Assembly (NCBI RefSeq): GCF_006538365.1
Contig: NZ_BJKN01000002.1
Coordinates: 756,401-820,400 of the forward strand
DNA from: Moorella sp. E308F
GTDB lineage: Bacteria; Bacillota; DSM-521; Neomoorellales; Neomoorellaceae
Direction: 5' to 3'
Length of the DNA: 64,000 bases
Below are positions 8,406-17,877 of the stretch, piece after piece; position 1 is the first letter of the stretch, and every line of letters starts with the position of its first letter. A model generated the notes under the pieces. The model worked only from the letters and a program-made list of their open reading frames with translations, made no database searches and was not told the origin of the DNA. The position numbers and the translations under genes are program-made.

Positions 8406-9728
8406 TTATCTTGTACAAATCAGCCGTGCCGGAACGACGTCATTGCGAAGCAGATCGTTGTAATCTTCCCGCTTTAAAATCAGGTCAGCGTTTCCTTCGC
8501 GGACCAAGACGGCGGCTGGCCGGCCCAGGCGGTTGTAATTGCTGGCCATGGTGTAGCCATAAGCACCGGTACAGGAAATGACCAGGATATCGCCGGCTTC
8601 CACCCGGGGAAGCTTTGCTTCCCAGATAAGCATATCGCCGGACTCGCAGCATTTACCGGTAATGGCTACCGTCTCTGTGGCCGGGAGATTGGCTTTATTG
8701 GCCAGAATAGCTTCATACTTAGCTCCATAAAGGGCGGGCCGAATGTTATCGGCCATGCCGCCATCAACGGCCACATACTTGCGCACCCCGGGAATTTCTT
8801 TAATGGTGCCCACGGTATAGGCAGTGCTGCCCGCCGGCCCGATAATGGCGCGGCCCGGCTCAACAATTACCAGGGGTTGAGGCAGGTTTAAGGCCCGGGC
8901 TTCCTCCCTGACCCTGGTAAGGATTGTTTCGGCATAGGCGTTAATCGGCTGGGGATGGTCCTCAGCAGTATAATATATGCCAAAACCGCCTCCCAGATCA
9001 AGTTCAGAGGTAATCAAACCCGTCGTTTCTTTAATAGCGGCGGCCAGTTCCATCATAACGGCAGCCGCCTGGTTGTAGGGTTCCAGCTCAAAAATCTGGG
9101 AACCTATATGGCAGTGTAAACCTTTGAACTCAATGCCAGGTAAATCTTTGACCCGCCTGGCGGCTTCCAGGGCTTGGCCATTGGGCAGGGTAAAGCCGAA
9201 CTTGGAATCGATCTGGCCGGTACGAATATAATTATGAGTATGGGCTTCAATCCCCGGTGTCACCCTTAAAATTACCCGCGCTACCTGGCCCCGTTCCGTG
9301 CTCAAGCGGCTTAAGAGCTCCAGTTCGGCAAAATTATCGACTACAAACCTCCCTATCCCGGCCTCCAGGGCCTGGCAGATTTCGGCATAGCTTTTATTGT
9401 TGCCATGGAAATAAATGTTTTCTACGGGAAATCCGGCCGCGAGGGCCGTGTAAAGTTCACCCCCGGAAACCACATCTAATCCCAGGCCTTCACTGGCGAT
9501 AATCCGGCACATAGCGGCAGTCAAAAAAGCTTTGCCGGCGTAGATAACCCTGGACAGGCCTTCCTTCACGCCAAAGGCCCGGTAAAACTCCCGGCAGTTG
9601 TTACGGATACAGTCTTCATCAAAAATGTAAAGGGGGGTGCCGAACTCCCGGGCGAGCTCGACAACATCGCAGCCTCCGATGGTAAGTTTACCTCTAGAAT
9701 TTACCTGCATGGTACCCTGTAGGTGCAT
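8406..9728 (-). CDS. lysA: diaminopimelate decarboxylase
   Basis: The PLP-dependent last step of lysine synthesis, 440 aa. The PLP lysine lies in VIYAGKAFLT near residue 67. Other family blocks are HCHIGSQI, the phosphate-binding ELDLGGGFGI, and CCESGD with the active-site cysteine. ATG 9728 has AAAGGAG 12 nt upstream; a second in-frame ATG six codons on is possible. It appears to be transcribed alone; a terminator hairpin separates it from the next gene. Confidence 0.95.
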   Translation of the reverse strand: MHLQGTMQVNSRGKLTIGGCDVVELAREFGTPLYIFDEDCIRNNCREFYRAFGVKEGLSRVIYAGKAFLTAAMCRIIASEGLGLDVVSGGELYTALAAGFPVENIYFHGNNKSYAEICQALEAGIGRFVVDNFAELELLSRLSTERGQVARVILRVTPGIEAHTHNYIRTGQIDSKFGFTLPNGQALEAARRVKDLPGIEFKGLHCHIGSQIFELEPYNQAAAVMMELAAAIKETTGLITSELDLGGGFGIYYTAEDHPQPINAYAETILTRVREEARALNLPQPLVIVEPGRAIIGPAGSTAYTVGTIKEIPGVRKYVAVDGGMADNIRPALYGAKYEAILANKANLPATETVAITGKCCESGDMLIWEAKLPRVEAGDILVISCTGAYGYTMASNYNRLGRPAAVLVREGNADLILKREDYNDLLRNDVVPARLICTR

Positions 9729-9802
9729 TAAAACCGGTTACTCCTTTCACCCAGTATATTCTCATTTTAACCGAGGCTGCCTGCCATGTCTAGAAAAATT
9801 AA

Positions 9803-9822
9803 GGGAACCTCTAACGGTTCCC
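9803..9822 (-). terminator. rho-independent terminator after GT4 gene
   Basis: Perfect 7-bp stem GGGAACC/GGTTCCC with a 6-nt loop, 10 nt past the glycosyltransferase stop. Both strands carry a T-rich tract after the stem (ATTTTT on plus, TTAATTTTT on minus), so it may work in either direction. Confidence 0.8.
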
Positions 9823-9831
9823 ATTTTTGAC

Positions 9832-11022
9832 CTAACTGGCCCGGGGCAGGGCCAGCAACTGGCTGTATACCGCCAAGGTGTTGCGGGCCATTACGGCCGT
9901 AGTAAAGTCTTCTTCAGCCAGGCGACGACCGTTCTGGCCCATGGCCGTGCCTACCTCCGGATTGCGAAGCAGGAAGGTTGTGTAGCGGGCTAGTTCCTGG
10001 TAGTTACCCATGGAGACTAAAAAGCCGTTATAACCGGGACGGATTATCTCCGGCATACCTCCGGCCCGGCTGACAATTATGGGCCTGGCCGTAGCCATGG
10101 CTTCCAGCATTACCAGTCCGAAGGGCTCCTGGAAAGACGACGGGTACAGGCAAACCTCGGCCGCTTTATACACTGCCGGTATTTCCTGCCAGGGGAAGAA
10201 GCGGATAAAGACATTTTTTTCGAGGCCCAGGCTGGTAATGAGTTCCTGAATCCAGGCTACTTCCCCCGGTTGTTTCTGGCCCCAGTCGACGGTATTGGTA
10301 GTACCGGCCAGAATCAGTAAAACGTTGGGAATTTCCCGGCGGACAAGGTCAAGGGCGCGAATACTCACATCACAGCCTTTGGCACGGCTCATGCGGGCAG
10401 GATGAAAAATAAGGCGCCGGCCCCGCCATTCCGGATAAGTAGCATAGATAGACTGGAGTTCCGCCGGGGTAGGCGGCCGAAAAGTAGCCGTATCGGTGCC
10501 GTGGTAAACTACCGTCAGCCGCTCGGGGGGATAACCATTTACCATGAGTTCCTGGCGTATGTAATGGCTGACGGCTATAATCTGGTCCCACCCTTGAGCT
10601 AGAGTATTCATCTTTGCCCACAGCTCGTCTTCCCAGACATTATGAGCCGTAAGGATAAGAGGCCAGCCGTGCCGGCGGCAGATTTCCTGCAGGCTGGCAG
10701 CATGGACGAAACTAAAGTAATGGAAGTTATGGGCGTGAACGATGTCGGGCCTGCATTCCAGTAAAAAGCTTTCCAGTAGATGCTTTATTTCTCCGGCTCT
10801 GGCTTCAATGGTTTCCGGGGTTAAAGAGTTCAGATCAAGTAAAGTTGAACGCTTAATGGTTACTCCCCGCCAGCTCTCTCTCTCCGGCGCTCCGGGGGCT
10901 GTGGCCGTCAGGAGGCTTACCTGGTGCCCCTGCTGGACCAGGTAAGGGCATAGGAGGGCAAGGTGAGATTCCACTCCCCCGATAATCGGCGGAAATGCCC
11001 AGTGTAACATGGCAATGCGCAT
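9832..11022 (-). CDS. glycosyltransferase family 4 (GT-B fold)
   Basis: A 396-aa GT-B glycosyltransferase. The N-terminal half begins MRIAMLHWAFPPIIGGVESH, typical of GT4 enzymes. The C-terminal nucleotide-sugar domain shows HPARMSRAKGCDVSIRAL and the E-x7-E region SSFQEPFGLVMLEAMATARP. It transfers a sugar from a nucleotide donor; donor and acceptor are not readable. Next to a debranching enzyme and trehalose genes, a role in glycogen-like or compatible-sugar synthesis is possible but unproven. Confidence 0.85.
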   Translation of the reverse strand: MRIAMLHWAFPPIIGGVESHLALLCPYLVQQGHQVSLLTATAPGAPERESWRGVTIKRSTLLDLNSLTPETIEARAGEIKHLLESFLLECRPDIVHAHNFHYFSFVHAASLQEICRRHGWPLILTAHNVWEDELWAKMNTLAQGWDQIIAVSHYIRQELMVNGYPPERLTVVYHGTDTATFRPPTPAELQSIYATYPEWRGRRLIFHPARMSRAKGCDVSIRALDLVRREIPNVLLILAGTTNTVDWGQKQPGEVAWIQELITSLGLEKNVFIRFFPWQEIPAVYKAAEVCLYPSSFQEPFGLVMLEAMATARPIIVSRAGGMPEIIRPGYNGFLVSMGNYQELARYTTFLLRNPEVGTAMGQNGRRLAEEDFTTAVMARNTLAVYSQLLALPRAS

Positions 11023-11107
11023 ATTACATCAGCCTCCCTTTATTGATAAAAATATACAATTTAATTTTATATAGAGCTTAAAGGAAAGTCAAGAAAGGAC
11101 AAATCCA

Positions 11108-13270
11108 TCAGGCTTCGATGATTACTTTAATTGCCCCCTCTTTCTTTAAAACATGGGCAAAGATCCGTCCATCCTTTTCTTCAAAGGCCAGGTCCAGGCG
11201 GCTACCGGCGACAGCTAGATTTCTGATTACCACCCTACTGGTACCGGGTATTAATAAGGGCCGGGAAATATAAAGGGTATTCTCCCGCACCTCGATGCCC
11301 AGTAAATTCTGTAAGAAGGTAAACAGGCTGCCCACCGCCCAAGCCTGGGGGTCACAGGCAACGGGGTAACGCACCGGGCCGCTCAACCCCCGGCGGGTGA
11401 AACCACAAAACAGTTCCGGCCAGCGCCGGTAATTAAAGAAAGAGCTGGCGGCGAAAAGGCCGCCGGCCAGCCGCGATAACTCTTCAAGGCATTGATAGCG
11501 GCGCAGGCCGGCAGCGATAATGGCATTATCGTGAGGCCAGACGGAACCGTTATGGTAGCTCATGGGGTTGTATGCTTTTTCATTTTTACTCATGGTACGA
11601 ATACCCCAGCCGGAATAAAAGTCCCCCGCCAGCAGGCGCCGGGCCACTTTCCGGGCCCGCTCTGGTTCCAGGATGCCGGTGAAAAGGGCGTGGCCGCCGT
11701 TGGAGACCAGGGTGGTAAGAGGTCTTTTTTTGCCATCCAGGGCAAAAATTAAGTATCCTTCTTCTTCCAGCCAGAAATCCCGGTTGAAACGCATTTTTAA
11801 CCTGCTCGCCTGCGCCTTCAGCTCAGTCGCCATTCTCTTGTCCCCCAGGACTGAAAATAAGTGGGCTGCTTCAAGGAGGGCCAGGTAGTAATAGGCCTGG
11901 ACTTCTACCAGGGCCACAGGTCCTTCGGGGATGCGCCCTTCACGGTCGACTACGGCATCCCAGGAATCTTTCCACCCCTGGTTGGTCAGGCCTGCCGACG
12001 ATTCCCGCTGGTATTCCAGGTAACCGTCACCATCTAAGTCGCCATAACGCACGCACCAGTGCAGGCAGCGCCTTAAAGGGGTGACCATTTCCTGTAACAG
12101 ATCCTGATCTAAAGTCCACCTGTAGGCGGCAGCAAGGAGGATAATAAACCACAGGGTGGCATCTATGGAACCATAATATGGACTGTGGGGTACTTCCTGG
12201 CAGCGGGTCATCTCGCCCCGCCGCAACTCATGGAGTATTTTTCCCGGCCTTTCTTCCCGCCATTTGTCCACCTGCTTCCCCTGGTAACGGGCCAGGAACC
12301 GCAGGGTATGGCGGGCTAGATCCGGGTTTAAGATAAGGGTCTGCCAGGAAGTGATGAGGGAATCCCGGCCAAAAGGAGCGGTATACCACGGTATCCCGGC
12401 GGCAATAATTTTCCCCTCCCCGGGATAATCAATTTCCAGGGCCTTCAGGTCGGTGATGGCCGTGCGGAACATATCATTAATAAAATTGTTATCCGTCCAG
12501 ATCTGGGTGCATTCCTTTTGCCACTGGTGGTAAGAACCGGCCAGCTCTATGGTGGCTGCGGCAAAAAGGTCGCTGATATGCGTGGCCGGGAACATGTTTT
12601 GCCCGTCGGGTTCAATCCTTAAGTACAGGTAAAGCTTTTTTTGGGGGCGCAGGGTAAGGTCATAGGTAACTTCCGCCCGGCCCGGCCGGCCTACAATACT
12701 GGTCGGTGCCGGTTCGAAGGTAATATGCGTAGTCTGGATCACGTTGTCCAGGCCCAGGTAAGCGAGGATTAACCCCTGGTGGTGAACTTCTGTTTTTAAA
12801 AATTCTCCCCGGCGCTGGCGCCGGCTGCCGCGAACTTCAAAAACATCCCGGAAATCAGCACCGATGGTAAAATGAAGGTTTAAATTTACGGGGAAAGGAT
12901 TAAAATTGATTAAGCGTAAACGCTGGTAGAGGGCCCCTTTAATCAGCCGCAAAAGGCGGAGGTGGATGGACTGGGCTGGTACTACTTTACCATCACTCAG
13001 AGCAAAAACGGGATTGGTTAATTCAATCTGGGTAAAATGGCTGTCGCGCACAGAGGAGGAAAGGAAAACAGGCCGCCACCCGCCAGCGGTGAGTTCCAGG
13101 CAGTTTAGATAACGGGTATCATTATAATACAGGCCCAGGCTGCTGTTGTCCTGGTCAATAATGGAACCATCCGGCAGGGAAATAAGGAAAATATTCCCTT
13201 CTTTTAGGACTTCTGTCCGGGGTTCCAATACACATGGACTATTGCGTAAATCCAGGGACGTTTCCAGCAT
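11108..13270 (-). CDS. amylo-alpha-1,6-glucosidase / glycogen debranching enzyme
   Basis: A 720-aa protein with an N-terminal beta-rich GDE-type domain (to about residue 250) and a C-terminal (alpha/alpha)6 barrel holding GIPWYTAPFGRDSLITSWQT and YNPMSYHNGSVWPHDNAIIA, hallmarks of this family. It hydrolyses alpha-1,6 branches or related short glucosides. Start ATG at 13270 with AGGAGGGTG upstream. It is divergent from the trehalose operon. Some relatives make or degrade glucosylglycerate-type solutes, so the substrate is open. Confidence 0.87.
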   Translation of the reverse strand: MLETSLDLRNSPCVLEPRTEVLKEGNIFLISLPDGSIIDQDNSSLGLYYNDTRYLNCLELTAGGWRPVFLSSSVRDSHFTQIELTNPVFALSDGKVVPAQSIHLRLLRLIKGALYQRLRLINFNPFPVNLNLHFTIGADFRDVFEVRGSRRQRRGEFLKTEVHHQGLILAYLGLDNVIQTTHITFEPAPTSIVGRPGRAEVTYDLTLRPQKKLYLYLRIEPDGQNMFPATHISDLFAAATIELAGSYHQWQKECTQIWTDNNFINDMFRTAITDLKALEIDYPGEGKIIAAGIPWYTAPFGRDSLITSWQTLILNPDLARHTLRFLARYQGKQVDKWREERPGKILHELRRGEMTRCQEVPHSPYYGSIDATLWFIILLAAAYRWTLDQDLLQEMVTPLRRCLHWCVRYGDLDGDGYLEYQRESSAGLTNQGWKDSWDAVVDREGRIPEGPVALVEVQAYYYLALLEAAHLFSVLGDKRMATELKAQASRLKMRFNRDFWLEEEGYLIFALDGKKRPLTTLVSNGGHALFTGILEPERARKVARRLLAGDFYSGWGIRTMSKNEKAYNPMSYHNGSVWPHDNAIIAAGLRRYQCLEELSRLAGGLFAASSFFNYRRWPELFCGFTRRGLSGPVRYPVACDPQAWAVGSLFTFLQNLLGIEVRENTLYISRPLLIPGTSRVVIRNLAVAGSRLDLAFEEKDGRIFAHVLKKEGAIKVIIEA

Positions 13271-13346
13271 ATATCACCCTCCTGTGTGTTTTTAGAAAGA
13301 TTGAGCGGTTTTTTGGAATTTATTTCCAATATATAAAACGTAATAT

Positions 13347-13374
13347 TTGCATTTCGTTACCAGTATGATATAAT
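13347..13374 (+). promoter_or_regulatory. probable sigma-A promoter for the riboswitch-otsA transcript
   Basis: TTGCAT at 13347-13352 and TATAAT at 13369-13374 with 16-bp spacing, about 30 bp before the riboswitch. A second TATAAT lies at 13383-13388. Confidence 0.6.
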
Positions 13375-13403
13375 AAATATGATATAATTAATTTGTATAT
13401 CCT

Positions 13404-13575
13404 GGAACGCTGAATTGCGGTGCAACAGCCGTAAGCGGGGGACCCATTTTTCCGGGGTGAATCTTGCCGGTTAATTCCGGTGAGTAGGGCTAACCTTCAG
13501 CCCGAATCCGTCAGCTAACTTCGTAAGCGTGGAAGGGGATATATCGATACTTACATACCCCGGTCCCTCGGGGTT
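13404..13575 (+). promoter_or_regulatory. c-di-AMP riboswitch (ydaO-yuaA class) with terminator
   Basis: The 5' region of otsA carries the ordered conserved blocks of this class: ACGCTGAA near the start, GCGGGGGACCCA, GGGGTGAATC, AGGGCTAACCTTCAGCCCGA, then ATCCGTCAGCTAACTTCGTA. The expression platform is a terminator, ACCCCG/CGGGGT at 13557-13574, followed by a T-rich run. Members of this class turn genes off when c-di-AMP binds. A GGAGGT ribosome site for otsA lies well beyond the terminator, so control is most likely transcriptional. The motif order is strong evidence; ligand response is inferred from the family. Confidence 0.92.
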
Positions 13576-13653
13576 TAATTTTATTTTTAATTTTATTTTA
13601 AAGGAGTGAAGTAGGTCTCGACAATAGGCACAGGCTAAAAGGAGGTATGCTAA

Positions 13654-15111
13654 GTGGCTAAAAAACAGGCTGCTAAAATTATTATGGTTTCCAACCGGGG
13701 TGCCTACAATTTGCAAGCCACTGACAGCGGTATCCAACCTGTACCGGCCATCAGCGGCCTCGTCTCGGCGGTAGAACCATTCTTAAAGGAAAAGGGTGGT
13801 GTCTGGGTTGCCTGGGGCGGGCGCGATGCGCCACAGGACAATACTCCCGGGGTACGTTTACCGGTTCCCCAGGACGATCCGGCCTATACCTTCCGGGAGG
13901 TTCCCCTGACTGCCGAGGAAATAAAGCTTTATTACCACGGTTTTACCAACAGTGCCCTGTGGCCCCTGTGCCATTATTTTTTAGAAAAGTGTTGTTATAA
14001 CTCCCTGGAATGGGAAACATATGTTAAAGTCAACGCTAAATTTGCCGATGCTGCACTTATGGAAGCCAGGGAAGGCGATACCGTCTGGGTCAACGACTAT
14101 CACCTGGCCCTGGTACCGGCCCAAATCCGCCACCGCAAGCCGCAATTAAAGCAGTTCTTTTTCTGGCATATCCCCTTTCCCCACCACGATCTCCTGGCCA
14201 CCCTTCCCTGGGCGCCCCAATTCTTGCGCGGTCTCCTGGGCACCGATGTCCTGGGCTTTCATTTGCAATCTTATGTCGATAATTTCCTGAATGCCGTCGC
14301 CACCCTGCTGGATGCCCGGGTGGATTTTGAGCACAATGTTGTCTACTGGCAACAGCGGCGCATCCATGTCGGTGCCTGGCCCATGGGTGTCGATTACCAG
14401 GCCTTCCAGCGCCAGGCATTAGATCCGGCTACCCGGGCCCGGGCTAGAGCCTTGCGCAGCCAGTTTGGTGTTGAACACCTGGCCCTGAGTGTAGAAAGGC
14501 TGGATTATACCAAGGGTATCCTGGAAAGGCTGCTGGCCTGGGAACGCCTGCTGGAAGAAGTACCCGAATGGCGCGGCCGGGCGGCCCTGGTCCAGATTGC
14601 CGTACCCAGCAGGACGGCCGTACCGGCCTACCGCCAGCTAAAGGAAGAAGTAGAAGCTGCCGTGGGCCGGATCAACGGCCGCTTCAGCGAAGGTAGTTAT
14701 CGCCCCGTCCACTACTTCTGGCGGGGCCTGCCCCGACAAGAATTGGTAGCCTATTACCTGGCAGCCGATGTCATGATGGTTACGCCTTTGCGTGATGGCC
14801 TGAACCTGGTGGCTAAAGAATATGTAGCTTCCCGATATGACGGCAGCGGGGTCCTGGTCTTAAGCCGCTTTGCCGGTGCCGCCCAGGAATTGAAGGGTGC
14901 CGTTCTCGTCAACCCATACGATATTGATGGCATGGCCATGATTTTAAATACAGCCCTGAACATGAGCCGTGCCGAGCAGGAAAAAAGAATGCGCCTGATG
15001 CAGGAAAAGGTACGCCGCCATGATATCCGCTGGTGGTTGACCTGTTTCCACCAGGCCATGATGGCCCGGGAAGGGGAAACACCCAGTGTCTCCGGCTCAG
15101 CTAGCAGCTAA
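13654..15111 (+). CDS. otsA: trehalose-6-phosphate synthase (GT20)
   Basis: Makes trehalose-6-phosphate from a nucleotide glucose and glucose-6-phosphate in the cytoplasm. At 485 aa it has the GT20 blocks [30 protein letters not shown] and [17 protein letters not shown], which bind acceptor and donor phosphates. Start is GTG at 13654 behind AAAGGAGGT. It is the first gene of otsA-otsB-galU and is preceded by a c-di-AMP riboswitch, which ties trehalose production to turgor signalling. Confidence 0.96.
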   Translation: MAKKQAAKIIMVSNRGAYNLQATDSGIQPVPAISGLVSAVEPFLKEKGGVWVAWGGRDAPQDNTPGVRLPVPQDDPAYTFREVPLTAEEIKLYYHGFTNSALWPLCHYFLEKCCYNSLEWETYVKVNAKFADAALMEAREGDTVWVNDYHLALVPAQIRHRKPQLKQFFFWHIPFPHHDLLATLPWAPQFLRGLLGTDVLGFHLQSYVDNFLNAVATLLDARVDFEHNVVYWQQRRIHVGAWPMGVDYQAFQRQALDPATRARARALRSQFGVEHLALSVERLDYTKGILERLLAWERLLEEVPEWRGRAALVQIAVPSRTAVPAYRQLKEEVEAAVGRINGRFSEGSYRPVHYFWRGLPRQELVAYYLAADVMMVTPLRDGLNLVAKEYVASRYDGSGVLVLSRFAGAAQELKGAVLVNPYDIDGMAMILNTALNMSRAEQEKRMRLMQEKVRRHDIRWWLTCFHQAMMAREGETPSVSGSASS

Positions 15112-15841
15112 AGTCCGTGATTACCCCGAAGTGCTCCTTATGTGTGACTATGACGGCACCCTTGTACCCCTGGCGCCCCGGCCAGAGCTGGCCCGTCCCA
15201 ATATTCATCTCCTGACCTTGCTGCGGCAGCTGGTATCCAGGCCAGGCTTCCACCTGGCCATAATTAGTGGCCGGGGTCTAAAGGACCTGCAGGAGTTGCT
15301 GCCAGTGGCAGGGCTTTATCTTGCCGGCCTGCACGGGGCAGAGGTAGCTACACCGGAAAGGCAGGTAATCAATCTCCTGCCCTCCGGGCAAGAAGATATC
15401 CCCTGGAAAGATATTTTTAGGCTGGCCTGCCAGATAATAGCAGATATTCCTGGAGTTTTTGTAGAAAATAAAGGTGAAGCTATAGCCCTACATTACCGCC
15501 TGGCTGACCCAAAGCTAGCTGCGATAGCCTTAAAACAGTTTCGCCGGGCCATGCAGCCCTTTTTAAATAACAATGTCGAACTGCTTTCCGGTCATAAAGT
15601 GCTGGAAGTTCGTCGCCGGGGCATAAACAAGGGCTTGGCGGTAGCCTACTTCACCAGGCAATGGCCCCGGTCATTACCCGTCTATTTAGGCGATGACCGG
15701 ACCGATGAAGATGCCTTCGCTGCTTTGCCCGCCGGCGGCCTGGCCATCCGCGTAGGTAACGAGGTTGCCAGCAAAGCCCGCTATTTTTTACCATCCCCGG
15801 CAGAAGTTGTTCAGTTCCTGGAGCTTCTGATCTCTTTATAA
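15086..15841 (+). CDS. otsB: trehalose-6-phosphate phosphatase
   Basis: A HAD-superfamily phosphatase of 251 aa that dephosphorylates trehalose-6-phosphate. Motif I is [10 protein letters not shown], with the nucleophile and acid/base aspartates near the N terminus; motif IV is [12 protein letters not shown] near the C terminus. Start GTG 15086 lies 26 bp inside otsA, so the two are very likely translationally coupled. Confidence 0.94.
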   Translation: MSPAQLAAKVRDYPEVLLMCDYDGTLVPLAPRPELARPNIHLLTLLRQLVSRPGFHLAIISGRGLKDLQELLPVAGLYLAGLHGAEVATPERQVINLLPSGQEDIPWKDIFRLACQIIADIPGVFVENKGEAIALHYRLADPKLAAIALKQFRRAMQPFLNNNVELLSGHKVLEVRRRGINKGLAVAYFTRQWPRSLPVYLGDDRTDEDAFAALPAGGLAIRVGNEVASKARYFLPSPAEVVQFLELLISL

Positions 15842-15909
15842 TAAAAGACCAAGTCTATCCCGGACCCGAGAACAATAAAAATTTTAAAATCCTGAGAACG
15901 AGGTGATAT

Positions 15910-16821
15910 TTGTTGTCAACGGTACAGAAAGCCATCATTCCAGCTGCCGGATGGGGCACCCGCTTCCTGCCGGCCACCAAGGCCCAGCCCAAAGAAATGC
16001 TACCAATTGTTGACAAGCCAGCCATCCAATTCATAGTCGAAGAAGCCGTTAATGCTGGAATAGAGGACATCCTCATTATTACCGGGAAAAACAAACGGGC
16101 CATTGAGGATCATTTTGACCGTTCCCTGGAACTGGAGAACCTCCTGCGGGAAAAGGACAAAGAAGACCTGCTGGCCCTAGTGGAAAAGGTGGCTGAACTG
16201 GCCGATATCCACTATATAAGGCAGAAGGAACAGCTGGGGTTGGGACATGCCGTTTACTGTGCCCGTAAATTTATCGGCCAGGAGCCCTTTGCCGTCCTGC
16301 TGGGGGACGACATCATCGTGAACCACCCCTCATGCCTGGAACAGATGCTGGAAGTTTACAATGAAGTTAAGTCTGCAGTAATTGCTGTCCAGGAAGTACC
16401 CCGGGACGAAGTCAACCGTTACGGCGTCATCGAACCCCTGGAAATCAACGGCCGTCTCATCGAGGTTAAAGACCTGGTAGAAAAGCCGCGGCCGGAAGAA
16501 GCCCCTTCTAACCTGGCCGTAATCGGCCGTTATATCCTGGTGCCGGAAATCTTCCCCCTCCTGGCCGGGGTAAAACCTGGGGCCGGTGGTGAAATCCAGC
16601 TAACCGATGCCCTTCGCCTGCTGGCGCAGCAACAACGGGTTTATGCCTACCGTTTCCAGGGTAAGCGTTACGATATCGGTGATAAATTGGGCTTTCTCCA
16701 GGCTACCGTAGAATTCGCCCTGGCCCGCCCGGACCTGGCCGGGCCCTTCCGGGAATACCTGACGAGTATAATCTCTTGGTCCCCGGGTAATCTGGAGGTT
16801 GCTGCCGGCAAAGAAAAGTGA
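15910..16821 (+). CDS. galU: UTP-glucose-1-phosphate uridylyltransferase
   Basis: Makes UDP-glucose, the likely donor for OtsA next door. At 303 aa it has the nucleotide-binding start [20 protein letters not shown] with the catalytic glycine-rich loop, and VVDKP-like and ELTDAL-like blocks ([27 protein letters not shown]). Start TTG at 15910 with GAGGTGAT upstream. It completes a three-gene trehalose set and ends at a strong terminator. Confidence 0.95.
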   Translation: MLSTVQKAIIPAAGWGTRFLPATKAQPKEMLPIVDKPAIQFIVEEAVNAGIEDILIITGKNKRAIEDHFDRSLELENLLREKDKEDLLALVEKVAELADIHYIRQKEQLGLGHAVYCARKFIGQEPFAVLLGDDIIVNHPSCLEQMLEVYNEVKSAVIAVQEVPRDEVNRYGVIEPLEINGRLIEVKDLVEKPRPEEAPSNLAVIGRYILVPEIFPLLAGVKPGAGGEIQLTDALRLLAQQQRVYAYRFQGKRYDIGDKLGFLQATVEFALARPDLAGPFREYLTSIISWSPGNLEVAAGKEK

Positions 16822-16828
16822 GCACCAT

Positions 16829-16858
16829 ACGCCCCCTGGCGGTTCTACCAGGGGGCGT
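16829..16858 (+). terminator. rho-independent terminator after galU
   Basis: Perfect 11-bp stem ACGCCCCCTGG/CCAGGGGGCGT with an 8-nt loop and a short AGTTTT tail, 8 bp past the galU stop. It ends the otsA-otsB-galU transcript. Confidence 0.9.
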
Positions 16859-16862
16859 AGTT

Positions 16863-17822
16863 TTATACCGCTACGGCGTTACTCCATTTACCGCAGCGGT
16901 CGCCCCAACGGGCCAGGACCTGCCGTCCTTCTCGCAGTTCCACCACTTCACAGTGATTGGCGCAACCCTGGCACTCAAAACCACCGGTACGGAATTCCCG
17001 CTCGGTAAGATCAAAGCCCCTAAAGGTGCTTGCTTTAGGCTGCATTTCCCTGGCCAGCAGGGCGGCCCCAAAGGCTCCCATGACACCGTAGTGTTCGGGG
17101 ACGATTACCTCCGTCCCCAGGGCACGGTTAAAAGCCTGGCGCATGCCAGCATTGGCCGCCACCCCACCCTGGAAAACAACAGGCGGCAGGATTTCTTTCC
17201 CTTTGCCGACGTTATTTAAGTAGTTACGTACCAGAGCCTCACATAAACCAGCGAGGATGTCCTCAAGGGGATGACCCTGCTGTTGTTTGTGAATCATATC
17301 GGATTCGGCAAAGACGGCGCAGCGCCCGGCAATACGCACCGGACTTTTGGCCTCCAGGGCGCGGCGACCGAAGTCTTCAATGGGGATCCCTAAGCGGGCC
17401 GCCTGCTGGTCCAGGAAGGAGCCGGTACCGGCCGCGCAGACGGTATTCATGGCAAAGTCCGTTACTATGCCTTGGCGGAGGATGATAATCTTAGAATCCT
17501 GGCCGCCAATCTCCAGAACTGTCTGCACCCCGGGCACGGAGAAGCTGGCGGCCACGGCATGGGCGGTAATTTCATTTTTGATCACATCAGCCCCTACCAT
17601 AACAGCTGCCAGGGAACGGCCGCTGCCGGTAGTACCGACACCTGCGACGCATGTACCTCTGCCTAAAGTAGCTGCAACCTGGTGTAAGCCTTCCTGGATG
17701 GCCTGGATTGGCTGGCCGCGGGTACGCAGGTAGACGGTGGTAAGTACCTGCCCCTGTTCATCCAGGGCTACAACGTTGGTGCTCACCGAGCCAACATCTA
17801 TACCAAGGTAAATCGTTAGCAT
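16863..17822 (-). CDS. acyl-CoA dehydratase activase (BadF/BadG/BcrA/BcrD ATPase family)
   Basis: A 319-aa ASKHA-fold ATPase. It has GIDVGSVSTNVVALDEQG (phosphate loop) and GGQDSKIIIL. Two cysteines, in MNTVCAAGTGSFLDQQ and IAGRCAVFAESDMI, would bridge one [4Fe-4S] cluster at the dimer interface. Known relatives (HgdC) inject a low-potential electron into 2-hydroxyacyl-CoA dehydratases. A short C-terminal tail adds FECQGCANHC. It lies 55 bp downstream of an HgdB-like gene in a run of three. Confidence 0.88.
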   Translation of the reverse strand: MLTIYLGIDVGSVSTNVVALDEQGQVLTTVYLRTRGQPIQAIQEGLHQVAATLGRGTCVAGVGTTGSGRSLAAVMVGADVIKNEITAHAVAASFSVPGVQTVLEIGGQDSKIIILRQGIVTDFAMNTVCAAGTGSFLDQQAARLGIPIEDFGRRALEAKSPVRIAGRCAVFAESDMIHKQQQGHPLEDILAGLCEALVRNYLNNVGKGKEILPPVVFQGGVAANAGMRQAFNRALGTEVIVPEHYGVMGAFGAALLAREMQPKASTFRGFDLTEREFRTGGFECQGCANHCEVVELREGRQVLARWGDRCGKWSNAVAV

Positions 17823-17877
17823 TCTTTATCAACTCCTCCAAAATTAACTCTATCGCAGGCTGGCATTGTCTCCCTCG

